A stretch of DNA of 64,000 bases from Ophryocystis elektroscirrha (taxonomy: Eukaryota > Apicomplexa > Conoidasida > Neogregarinorida > Ophryocystidae): positions 74,002-138,001 of the forward strand of contig JAQIFP010000006.1 of the NCBI GenBank assembly GCA_030141585.1, given 5' to 3'. Below are positions 50,260 to 62,200 of the stretch, piece by piece. The notes under the pieces are model-generated. The model was not told the DNA's origin, did no database searches, and saw nothing but the letters and a program-made list of their open reading frames with translations. Position numbers and translations under genes: made by a program. Each line of letters begins with the position of its first letter. Within the stretch, counting starts at the first letter, position 1.

Positions 50260-50979
50260 CTGAAATCATCCAAAAAAATAACAAATTAATAAACTAATTA
50301 GTTTATATACAGTCTTTTAAGTATAAATTTGAATTATCTAAAATTTATAGTAAATTTATGCATCAAACGAATACGGGATATTGCACTAGTAAAAATGTAC
50401 ATAATAAATTCAGTTAAAATGAATCTAAAATAAATTAAGTATTACAGTGCAGTAATTGCAAATAAAACATATATCATTTCAATTTATCAACTCATTTAAA
50501 TTATTTCCAAATTACTAGTTAAAAAAAAACTTTATTACCGACAATTGGTTTCTAATACTAAATTATCAAATAGTATCTTTTTTTCTAGAGAATTTGTGAA
50601 TTAATCAAAAAATTTGTTCTTATAGATTTTTTTATCAATAAATAGTTTGTTGGAACTAGAGTTCTCTAAATTAATCATGCATTAATCAATTATTATGCAT
50701 TTTTGTTAAATTTGGCGTTAGAGCTAATTTTGTAAATACAGACATAGATATATAATTTATATTTTCTCAAAAAATTTATTTTATACTTATGAGCATACTT
50801 TTCAAATATATATTTTATACAAGAAGATCTTCTTTTGAATGCATTAACAAATATATTGATATATATGGAGCTATTAATAATTATGGGTATCCTAATGTAC
50901 ACTGAAGTATAGTAATACATATACATATGGGGTTTTACAGAAAATTATTGACCAGTAATTAAACTTTATCCTATTTTTT
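50260..50979. other. Spacer or unresolved 5' exons
   Basis: 720 bases between the first supported exon of the gene ending at 48699 and the stop of the ankyrin gene at 50980. Likely to contain the missing first exon and promoter of the former. A weak minus-strand frame at about 50700-50880 (VNAFKRRSSCIKYIFEKYAH) is not convincing. Confidence 0.35.
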
Positions 50980-51960
50980 TTACTTAATATGAGAGTCTGA
51001 ATCCTCAGAGTTTAAGTCAAGGTCTGTTTCTCGAGTAATTTCATTAGACGATAGACGGTTTTTGACGGAATCACGTCTATAGTTAGGATATTTGACAGGA
51101 ACAAATCGAGGGTATTCATGTGGCGCACCGGTTCCTAATAATGGTTGTTTTTGGTTTTGAGAAACAGCTAGGATAAGTTTTTGTTGCTGGTCATACATGT
51201 GTTCGTAAGTGTCTATGTAGGAACGATTAAAATGAGCTGGAAATCTAATTTCTTGTTCTAAATGTTTTAATAAAAAATCAACGGGAAAAGAAGTACACAC
51301 ACAAGACACCAATAAATCCTCCATCATTATTAAAGCTAAATCTAACGGTGTTCTTCCGCACTCATCTGTAAGAAACGGATCTGTACCTCCCCTAAATAAA
51401 AGTCTCTATGNNNNNNNNNNNNNNNNNNNNNNNNNNNNNNNNNNNNNNNNNNNNNNNNNNNNNNNNNNNNNNNNNNNNNNNNNNNNNNNNNNNNNNNNNN
51501 NNNNNNNNNNGGAAAAGAAGTACACACACAAGACACCAATAAATCCTCCATCATTATTAAAGCTAAATCTAACGGTGTTCTTCCGCACTCATCTGTAAGA
51601 AACGGATCTGTACCTCCCCTAAATAAAAGTCTCTATGAATTAAAGATATATATATATATATATATTTTAACATACAAACCATTAGCACTTTGTTGCAATA
51701 ATAGCTTTAATTATTTATTAATTTTATAATAACGTAAATTATTTATTTATTTTTCTATCTTAATTTTTATAGATTTTTTTTTATATTTATAATACATAAA
51801 TAATTTTACGAAAAAAATGAAAGGTTATTTACTTGAGCTCAATTTGAAAGGCTATGTAGTCATGACATCTTAAGTAATAATGTAAAGGTGTTTGAATGCG
51901 GCGCAATGAATTTAGTGCAGCATTGTATGGATTATGCCAATAAAAAGCCGGAATGTACAT
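50980..51960 (-). CDS. Ankyrin-repeat protein, 192 aa if the assembly gap is collapsed
   Basis: Exon 1 is 51960-51833 (MYIPAFYWHNPYNAALNSLR, with TPLHYYLRCHDYIAF as an ankyrin repeat). A 25-nt microexon at 51704-51680 follows, then a last exon with FRGGTDPFLTDECGRTPLDL, a second ankyrin motif (G-R-T-P-L-D-L-A). The remainder is a helical and then Ser/Asp-rich tail (NSEDSDSHIK). The last exon appears twice because of the flawed gap: its 5' part is at 51632-51511 and again from 51405 into the full exon ending at 50980. With one copy the gene gives 192 aa and phases close. Binding partner unknown. Confidence 0.65.
51284..51637. other. Scaffold gap flanked by an exact 127-base duplication
   Basis: The 127 bases at 51284-51410 are identical to those at 51511-51637, with 100 N between. 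Both copies contain the same splice acceptor and exon start of the ankyrin gene. The simplest reading is two contig ends that overlap by 127 bases and were scaffolded instead of merged, so the real locus lacks about 227 bases of this span. Confidence 0.92.
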
Positions 51961-52003
51961 ATTATATACGTGTCATTTACCACAATTATTTTAATTGAGA
52001 AAA
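51961..52003. promoter_or_regulatory. 43-base bidirectional start-to-start spacer
   Basis: Only 43 bases separate the ATG of the ankyrin gene (minus) from the ATG of the 53-aa membrane protein (plus). If both starts are right, transcription must begin at overlapping sites or inside the neighbouring gene. Confidence 0.5.
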
Positions 52004-52165
52004 ATGGAATCAAAAAGATTTAATATTGGAATATATTTTATGCTAGCCGTAATGGGTCTAGCTTTGGCAGGGTTTATTACATTTTGGTTTATACGGAAAA
52101 GACGAAGAAGCGCAGCACTTACTCAAGACGAAATAAATCCAGAACAAGAACCTTTGGAACCCTAA
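52004..52165 (+). CDS. 53-aa single-pass membrane protein
   Basis: ATG at 52004 after an A-rich leader; TAA ends at 52165. The sequence begins MESKRFNIGIYF, has one hydrophobic helix (MLAVMGLALAGFITFWF), then a basic cluster IRKRRRS and an acidic tail ALTQDEINPEQEPLEP. A positive cluster right after the helix suggests a cytosolic C-terminus. There is no signal cleavage site I can point to. Small tail- or signal-anchored proteins of this type occur in ER and mitochondrial complexes, but I recognise no family. The clean coding composition in such AT-rich DNA argues that it is real. Confidence 0.6.
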   Translation: MESKRFNIGIYFMLAVMGLALAGFITFWFIRKRRRSAALTQDEINPEQEPLEP

Positions 52166-52428
52166 GAAAGACTCAGATCCTTTATAACCTATACGTACAT
52201 TTCTTATATATGTATATATATATATTGCGATTCTTATATTTGAATATATATAATGCATATATATGTATATATGTATAATGGTCGTATTATTAATTGAAGG
52301 ATTTTTTTTCTAATATTATTATTTTTTTTTCAATTAACTATATTTTATTTTTGCTCTGAGGTTCCGTTTGAATTTCTGTAATAAACGTATATATATTGCA
52401 CATTTTCTAGGACCATATACTGCTGTAT

Positions 52429-54340
52429 ATGGGAAAAAAACCACACACTGATATTCCGTCTGATAATACGGATTATATAGATATAAATGAGCATAAAGAA
52501 GAATTAAGAAAATTAAAAGAAACTGACCCTAGTTTCTATAATTTTTTACTTGAAAATGATTCTGATTTGATAAATTTTGATGACGAAGTAGAAGAAGAGA
52601 ACGAGGAGGAAAAAGAGGAGGACAAAGAAGAGGACAAAGAACAAACTCGAAAAAAAAGAAAATTAAATAATATCAATGAAATAACCGAACAAACTTTTAC
52701 AAAAATATTAAACGAGAGTTCAGAGTCTTTTAAGAAACTTACACTATTAATTAGCTGTTATAGAAATGCAGTTAGGTCACTACTTTCGGAAGAACACTTA
52801 GACACCAAAAAGTATCAAAATTTGACCAAAGATCAGATATATAACATAAACCCGGATTTAGCAGCGCATATCGTAATTTCAACAATACCAAATTTCGTGG
52901 ATACTTTGAAAGATAATTTAAATGTTAAAGAGATTAAAATACCTAAAAAAGTCCCTAAAAAATATATAAACCTAATCCAAAGTTTTTGGGTCAATACTTG
53001 CTTTTTATTGAATGAATATGCTTACAAAATATCTCTTAATAAAGACTTTTTTCTTGTAAGCTATTAGCCCAATATAGTTGTGAACAATTTGTGTATATAA
53101 AAGGATATGCATGTATAGGCCTATCAGTATACAAATTAAAATAAATATTTGTGTTGTATATTTGTATTAATATTTGTATTTTCTGTTGATTATAGTATAT
53201 ACATATATATACACATTTCAATATATCTAAGTATAAATACATATGAATATATGTATACATACACATACGTAAATATACACATACACATATATACATAAAT
53301 ATATACATAACTTTTTTCTACATTGATATTGATTTAATATGCGTATATATGAATATCAATATAATATTATGACGTATCTTATAATTATCACATATGGGCA
53401 TACATTAGTTTTGTCTATGTATGCTACAGTTATATACTAAATATATAATATATTATAAATTACGTATAATACTAAATTTTGCAATGTGCTTATAAATATA
53501 TATATATATATATTTATGATGTATAATATTTTAATATCTTTATATTTTATATTATAATATAGTTATGGTATATATATTTATAATTATTAGATATATATAT
53601 ATATATTGAAGATTTATTTAGTTTGATTTTAGACATTAATAAGGTTAATTTCTCAATATGACACTTTAAAATGGACTTTCTGCATTCCAAGGAGGGTACA
53701 AAATTCTCTGGAAAAAGTATTGATTAAAATATTTTTTAATCCCTGGAGAATAAGGAATGCAGATGCTGAGTTATCCGCTTCAATTTTTGCCTCTATAGAG
53801 CTATATATTTTGATTTTAGGCAAATTAGATTATTATGGAGAAGAATCGAAAAATGAGTCTAGAAAAATTGCATTTGAAGCTCAAGAAAATTTGTTGCGTA
53901 GTTGCATGAAAGCTTTTTTCAATCTTATCACTTGTGTTGGTTATTCTTGGAAGAATGCTTTGGGAACGGAACAAACTATCATTTTTTTAACACATCTTCA
54001 CGAAATTGTACAGCCTAAATTATTGTTTAAAGTACTATACAATTATACACGACAGATCGCTATGACTATTCGCAATAACGTTCTTGCACGTTCTCAAGGT
54101 GCTAAAAAAAAAGCTCAAGAATCGGAAACAAAATCCACTGAGAAGTAATTTCTTATATATATATATATATATATATATCGCATTATATATTATGTATACG
54201 ATTGCATCACGTTCCACGTCGTTATATTTGATCTATTTCAATATATATATACTCACATGTATATATATGTATGTATCTATAGTTAAATGTGTATAAATAT
54301 TTCTATTTATACATGTGTATATATATTCCTTTATATTTAC

Positions 54341-54393
<53 letters not shown>

Positions 54394-54961
54394 CATTAAA
54401 TTATATTTACATGTGTATATATATTTATTTATATTTACATTTATATATTTGTTTATGTTTACATGTGTATATATGTATAAATACACTTATATAGTGATAG
54501 TTTCGGTAATAAATAAAGACTTATTATTTGATTACTTAGTATACATTAAATGATATTGTTTCTTTTGGCATAGAATGAAGAAAACGGCTCAGAATTTATA
54601 TAGTTGGTCTTTTATATCAACTTTAAGTTTAATTTCCCGAATTATTTGCTCTTCCTATAAGAAACATTCACAAATCCCGGAATTAGTCAACCCTTTCACA
54701 ATAGTTGTCCTTGGTGCTACCAACTCTGTTTTGCAATCTGTGGTATGATTTCTTGCTTTTATGCTATTTGTAATGAGCAACTTATGTATTGATGAGTTTT
54801 CACACTCAGGTTGAGCCATAAATTGCATACATGATAAAAAAAAGTACATATATATAAATATACGTATAAATATATATATATATATATATATTTATATAAA
54901 GGAATAAGTATATATATTGGATATTTTTGTAAACATGTTCGCGAATAAATATTTAAGTATA

Positions 54962-54992
<31 letters not shown>

Positions 54993-56477
54993 TTTATGTG
55001 TACATAAGTTGAATACATAGATTATTATAACATACTTGATTAGCTAATCTGTTTAAATGTGATTATTTGCAGCAACATGCGCCTTGGACGCTGCATTGTC
55101 TTTTCTTGATATGCGATATAATGGAAAAATTGTCGTTATTTATCCCAATAGGATCGCACTTGATTACGTTGGGTGAAACGCTCATAAATCATTTGAAAAA
55201 ATTGCTTCATGAGCCCAAAATAGTGAAAAAAGTCAAAAAACAGAAATACAAAAATTTAAAGAGCGTCTCTGCTGAATTTGAAGGGAAAAAAATTGTTCTA
55301 GAAACAGATTCATCTAAACAGAGATTAGTGTTGAAACCTGCAGATTTAGATGTATTTGTTATTTTGAATAATAGTCAGTTGCAAAACCCCTCAACAGCTG
55401 AAGCTTTAATCACTCGCTGGATAGATCTAATCATTACCTACTCAGCTCTTTTAGTGCACCATCCTTCTTTCCCAGAAACAATTACACCCATAGAATACCA
55501 CGTCAAGCGTCTATCAAAAATTAACGTAGGTTTACATTCTATTATTATAAATTGTTATATACTATGAAACAAATACGTAAATATACATTAATAAATATAA
55601 ACATATAAATATACATATATATATATAAATATAATAATATGCATATATAGATATATACTATATAAATATACATATATAAATATACATACATGAATATACA
55701 CATATAAATATACATATATGTATATACATATATAAATATACACATATAAATATACACATATAAATATACATATATATTTATTTTATTAAAAAATATATAT
55801 ATACATGTATATATTTGTGTGTGTATATTTTGCGGAAATTTGATTATATTATGCATATTATATGTATCCAAAATGCTCACAATTAATGTCATTTGTAGTA
55901 TTACTGTTGATAATATAAACTTGCTATACTTAAAGATCTGAATAGACAAAGTTACAGTTATTGTGTATATTTTATATTATATATGACAAATACATATAAT
56001 ACTCATTATCATTTATTATCAAAAAAAAATTATAAAATATATAAAAATCTTTATGAACTAAGTCATATATACATTACACAAGAAATACTGGAGTTTAAGT
56101 TAAATTATGTAATTTTTGAGCATGTTTAGTCTTCTTGTTTCATTCAATAAAACAATAGATTAATGATTTAATACAATTAACTACTATGTATATTTATTTA
56201 CCTCACACAGAGTTGGCATGCTCGAAATAATATGAAGCAATTATTGAGCGCAATCCACTCCTCTAAACAATATGTTGTTGAAAGAAGAAAAACTTTGATA
56301 CCCGAAAGTAAGCCTCCCGAATTACTCTATATGGACAATGTCAATTGTGCCCTCACCCAAGAACGTCAAAAAATTCTTGAGCAAAAAATTAAAAAGTTCA
56401 AATTATACTCATCTCCACTTAATTTAGGTAACATACTTTAATTATAATTACTAATATATAAAGTATTTAATATTCGC

Positions 56478-56521
<44 letters not shown>

Positions 56522-56839
56522 TATATAGTAAATAAATATATAAATATATATGTTATATATTTTAAGTAATGTGATGGGGTTACGTTTTTGTCAAATGTTG
56601 TAATTTGAGTTTACTATGATATTTATTCTAACAGAAAAAAATGAGGATGAGTTAAACGTTCAAAATGAAGATAATTTAGAACAAGAATACGAAATAAGCG
56701 ATAGAAATACTGATAATGACAACGAAAATTTTGATCAAGTACATTAAATTATCTTAATATCTATTTTTAGCATTTGAGCGACGAGGCTGGTAGCGAAAAT
56801 TCTGTATTCACACTTGATTCTAGTGAAGAATCTGATTGA
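52429..56839 (+). CDS. NOC2: Noc2-type ribosome biogenesis protein
   Basis: Seven exons (52429-53055, 53633-54144, 54574-54742, 55073-55525, 56211-56427, 56635-56738, 56771-56839) give 716 aa with phases closing. The N-terminus has a basic/acidic block (DEVEEENEEEKEEDKEEDKE). Family motifs follow: FKVLYNYTRQIAMTIRNNVL (Noc2 Y-I-R-Q-L-A-x-x-L-R-N), LYSWSFISTLSLISRIICSS, LQNPSTAEALITRWIDLII, FPETITPIEYHVKRLSK and the final ARNNMKQLLSAIHSSKQYV-VERRKTL. Noc2 with Noc1 and Noc3 escorts pre-60S particles from nucleolus to nucleoplasm. The C-terminal 80 residues are acidic. Four introns are long (330-685 nt) and contain (TA)n and ATATACAC-type minisatellites; the last is 32 nt. Confidence 0.93.
53190..53310. 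repeat. ATACATAT/ACACATAC minisatellite-like repeat
   Basis: Degenerate repeats in the first intron of the Noc2 gene. Confidence 0.7.
54325..54480. repeat. (TA)n and TTTATATTTACATGTGTATA repeat
   Basis: A perfect AT run (about 54352-54388) followed by at least three copies of a TTTATATTTACATGTGTATA-like unit, all in the second intron of the Noc2 gene. Confidence 0.8.
55570..55790. repeat. AAATATACACATAT minisatellite
   Basis: About a dozen imperfect copies of a 14-16-nt unit in the 685-nt fourth intron of the Noc2 gene. Confidence 0.8.
56475..56530. repeat. (TA)n microsatellite in an intron
   Basis: Near-perfect AT run in the 207-nt fifth intron of the Noc2 gene. Confidence 0.85.
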
Positions 56840-56952
56840 AACATTAATAAAAACATTTGTTTAATTTAAGTTTTGTATTTTTTTTTGTTTTCTTTGGATA
56901 ACAGTTAAATATTTATGAAGTGCCTATTTAAATATTTATTATGGGGTAAAAA

Positions 56953-59185
56953 ATGAATAATCGGACTTATGAAAAGAAAAAGCGTTTACATGTATGAAAC
57001 ATTATATAAACACTGAAAAACCTAATCTGTTTCGTTTTTTCTTTATTTTTTGTTATTTTTTAGAGAAATGAAACAGTCCTTCCCCCTCATTTAGACTCAG
57101 TGCACATTTCAACTAGACCATTCAGGTAATTATAACTAATAAGATGTATAAAATATTTTTCACTTGTTAAAATTTATGATACTTATTGAATAATCTACGA
57201 TTTTTCGATATTTTGTTCCAGAATAGAAAAAAAAAAATGTTTAAATTTTAAAAATATACACTGTTAGAGAAAATTTTTGTGCATTTGTTCATTTATATTA
57301 ATTTTTCATTTTAATATAGCTTTAAATAAAAGAAAGAATAAGTTCATGTTCATTGTTGCTTATCAATTAATTTATTTTATAAACAAATATATAAATAATT
57401 TGGTCAGTACAATTATTTCTTGTAAATTATAGAAATATCACTGGATCTCGTTTATCAACAAATACAGAAAACGTTAAACAGGATGATTTATGGCATCATT
57501 CCAAAGACAAAAATGAGTTATCCAAAGATGTTGGGGATAACAAGGAAGATTCAGGTAAAAATTCACGTGAATACTCAATTAGCATTGTTATAATTAATTT
57601 TATTACATGTGATATATAGTTCATATATGCATGATTTTGTTATAAATTTCGATCAATATTAATTCTATATATATATAAATATACTTAATATATAGTATTA
57701 GTTATATATTAATTGTATGTTTGAGTTGTATTAATTTATCAAAAATGTTATAACCTATGATTACTCTGAAAATAATTGTATAGTATTGTTATATATAATC
57801 ATAACACATATACATATATATATATTTATATATGTATATATATATATTTATATATATATATATTTTTATATATGTATATATATATATATATATTCATATA
57901 TTTGTATATTTTCATATTTTTATTAAGTTAAGCAAATTGATGCAGAGCATTCAGTAAATAATTTCAAAGAAAATATTCAAAATAAGGATATAAGTTACGG
58001 AGAATGTAAGCATGATAATATCAATTAAATTGATAGATGGAAAAAATGGAGATAATATGGATACAAGTCATGACAAAGAAGCATCAGGAGTTAAATATCA
58101 AAGGTCCTTAAAACATATATCAAAAAAAAATGATGTTCCGTCCACAAGTTTGCCTAAAAACATAGCAGGTCAAGATTATAGTTTAGAAAAGAGGAATGTT
58201 GAAGACAAAAGTATGCGAAAGTGTTCATGTGTATATGAAATACCCCAATCGGAAAATAAATTTCAAAAATACATGCCTCATGGAAAGTATATAGCTCATA
58301 ATTCTGCTGAAGATCAGAAAATGTTCTTCCCCATGAGTAATATGGAACAAACAGATGCTCCTATAAAATCAATAGGAAATTATATGGAACATTACCACAC
58401 ACAAAGACCATACGTTCATGATTGTATAGAATGTAAAAATCATATTTATTTGCTCAATAACAAATATCCACATTCGCATACATGTAGCCATACACATGAA
58501 AATTCCTCTATAGTGAATAGATACAATAATTTCCCTAAAGATAATAGTGTATATATCCCCCATTGTAACAAAGATATGCATATGTGCCATTTACACCCTA
58601 TAGAGCAAAGATCAACCATATCTCAACTGTCAGATATTCCTTCTAATGGAAATTCATCGTATCGTAGATATACATACCCGCCCTCAGATAAGCAGTCAGA
58701 TAATAGACCTTCGGTCAAACAGTTCCAAAAAGAATCTCATTTTATTAGCCTTAAGCCTTCGGGAAGTGAATTTACTCGAAACATTGAAAAACCTACAGAA
58801 GACCTTCAAATAGTCAAAAAGGGTACTATGCGATATAATGATTCTCAAGCAAATGATGTTCCAGTAAACCATCAGTTACACCATTTGCCTAACTTACAAT
58901 CAACTGTGACTTTACGGCCTCCACCTCTTTTCGAAAAACCTGATATATGTATTAAATGTAATAAATCTATTTACACCGATCAATTCTTGCCTAATTCTTC
59001 AGAAGAATTACGTGTTGTACAGTACTCCACTTTTTCAAATAACAACTCTCAACAGTCTAAGCTTGGTCTAAACACTCAGTCAACGGTTTGTCTAGTTTTA
59101 CACATTAGAGATATTAGTCTATTTATATAGACTGCTTGTACTTAATAGACGTATACATACATAAGCGCTTTCACTTATCAGTATT

Positions 59186-59223
<38 letters not shown>

Positions 59224-62200
59224 CTTATCAAGCCTTTCATTTAAAATCATTGATTATTCTCCTTAAATGTATATTAATATACCTTAATGTGATTTGTATA
59301 GTTAATAAATTTACCTGGAGTTGTTTCGTTTATGGGATATCTTTCATAGTTAAATTTATTTATTAATAAAAAATTAATCAATATGTAAATATGTCTATAT
59401 ATATACATATATATATATATATATTTATATTATATTAAATAAAATTTTTACATTGGTTCCTTTTTTAGAACGATACCTTCGTTATAAATGAATTCAATAA
59501 CCCTTATGAAAGTTCCAGAAATGAAGCGAAAATTAATCACAAAGAAAATGTTTACACTCAAAAACCTTTCAATCAATGTTACGAGTCTCAAGATAATTTA
59601 AAAGTAGTGGATTTTAAGAATGACAGAAAAAGATTTAAACTAGAACAATATGAAAATATGCATGTATATGGTGTTTCCAAGAAATTACCAAGAGAAGAAC
59701 AATTTCTAGTTAATTTACCAAACGAAAATGATCCACCTAAGTTAGTAATTATGTGTCAAGTGCCTGCAACTGGAGCCGCCTTATTAAAGAAAACGTCTCC
59801 ATTGCGTGCCCCTCCTAGTAGTAAAAAAATTTAGTATAGTTTTATTTTCAATTAGGGCGCAGTTTAATTCCTCGTAAACCCCCTAAAAATCCTTCAACTG
59901 GGTTTCTCAAAGATGAACCTGATTTACCCAAATATCGTCCTTTGACAAACCCACTTAGTCGCCCTGTTATAGAGACTGATGTTTCTAATAAAATCATTAC
60001 TCAACCTTATACCCATGATGAGTTTAAGACTCCTGATCGGGCTCACTTTTTAATTAAAAATAATACCTTTACCAAGAATGGTACGTTATTTATTTATTTA
60101 ATATATACTGGCATACAGTTGTTTTAATTAAATGTATACGCACTCGAGCTAGCTATAAAACTAAATATGATAAATTAAATGCGTATAAATATGTTTGTAT
60201 ATACTTTTACAATTTTTCATATATTACTTATTAGAAGAATGGATTTCTGAACTCCCTGAACACTTCCGTATACTCAAGACTTTTATGTATCAATCGTTCT
60301 CCCAAACCTCAACTATAGACAGTGTCACTGTTGGTACTCGGGTGTGTGCCTGGGTATGGGATGTCTTACAAAGCTCGGTTATTTGGCAAGGTAAATTATT
60401 TGATGATGATGATAATTATTTTTAAATAGAGTGCCTTGAAAGAGTTTTATTAATTGAAGGAAAAAGTATTCCTATTTGGCTAAATGGAAACAAATTATAT
60501 TTTCTTCCTCACAATGCTACATTCCTTATTTCGTGTTATTTGTTGGAAGCATCATCAATGTTTGAAAAATCTCTTAAGGATACAGTAAATCGTACATATG
60601 AAATAACTCAAAGAGATGAGTTACGCCAAAGAATGCAAATGGAACAACATATTTTGTCTGTATTTGGTAAATAATATAAATTAAATAAATATATTTTAAT
60701 ATATTATCAAAATAAATTATTATATATATATATATATATATAAAAGCGTTTAAATTGTTGGAATTTTTATATGAAACAAATTATAAAGAACGTAATACAC
60801 ATATATATGTATATATATGTATAGTTATATACATATTTATATGTATTTATATATACATACACGTATTATATGCATATACATATATATATAATATATTTAT
60901 ATATAAATGATATTTTAAAATATTAATATTACAAATATAAAATAAATTTGTATATATGCACATAAATCAAATTGTCTCTAATATGTATAAACTTTGAGTT
61001 TTGACTAAGTTAAACATATATATTCCTTAGTTTTGATTTGATTATTTGATTATTTTACAGCGAAAGAAGTGATACAAAAGTGGATACAGTCAATCAGAAA
61101 TCACATTTTAGAGTCTGATGTAACACATACGCCTTTCACATTATACAGCGGATTAAATAAAATGATCTCGGAACATAAGAACAACACAGATTAGTAGGTT
61201 TTAGTTTATAAACAATTTGTATGATATTAAAAACTTGATTATTTTCAGTATTAAACGTGTTTATAACCAAGTCACAAGTTTGTCAACTTATTTAGTTGAG
61301 AATAATATACAAGTCGAAGATCAAAGTGATTATAATGAAAGTATTTCTTTGGATTCATTGCTACAAGTATGAAACATCGTTATGATTTAGTGTACAATTA
61401 AATTGAGTTAGAAAACATTATTACTCATAATACATACAAAAATAATTCAAAATTAACAGTTCTATTAATTACATTATACAAAATTAACTTTTTATTTGTA
61501 AGTAAATTTAGATTGTCGAACTAACCGCTTAATATGTAGTATATACTAAGTGTAATACTAATATAATTACATTATTGTATTTAAATTAAATAATTAATAT
61601 ACAATAATTATATAATATAAATATAAAATTTGTTATATAATTTATAAACATATTTTTTTTTTATTTTTACTTATGAGATACTCCTTTTTTGCTCTTTTGA
61701 TATGTTCACATATTGGTTATATCAATAGCTTTGCTTTCTGTCTATTTTTGTATTTATTCTTTTATCAGAAAATTGAAGATAAAATGAAAGAGTTACAAAT
61801 AGATAATACCGTTGAGAGTATGGAGAAGGATCCACAGCAAGAAATTCTTTCAGAAACTAATAAACTACTTATGGAGCAAAAAATTAATTGTTTTGCTATT
61901 TTTCAATTAGAGAGAAAGAGGCAACTAAAAGTACGAGAAGATTTGCGTCAAAGGGTATTCAAAGAAATTTTTAATAAATTGTTATAGTTTATCAATTTAG
62001 AGGAAGTAAAACGAAAATGGATTCAAGTTTTATCTTTATACACAAAACAAGTATTTATATAAAATATAGCAGTTTATCAAGAAATTTATTAAGAAAATTG
62101 AAAACACTTATTTATCCAGTCTTATACTTATACTTGGCATTACATATTTATATTTATATATATATATATATAATTTATATGTAAAATAATAGTTATGTTG

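Noticed and set aside
50693..50926. Minus-strand frame as a first exon of the gene ending at 48699
   Set aside because: Mostly Tyr/Ile/Lys from AT-rich DNA; no donor keeps the frame into the exon at 50259.
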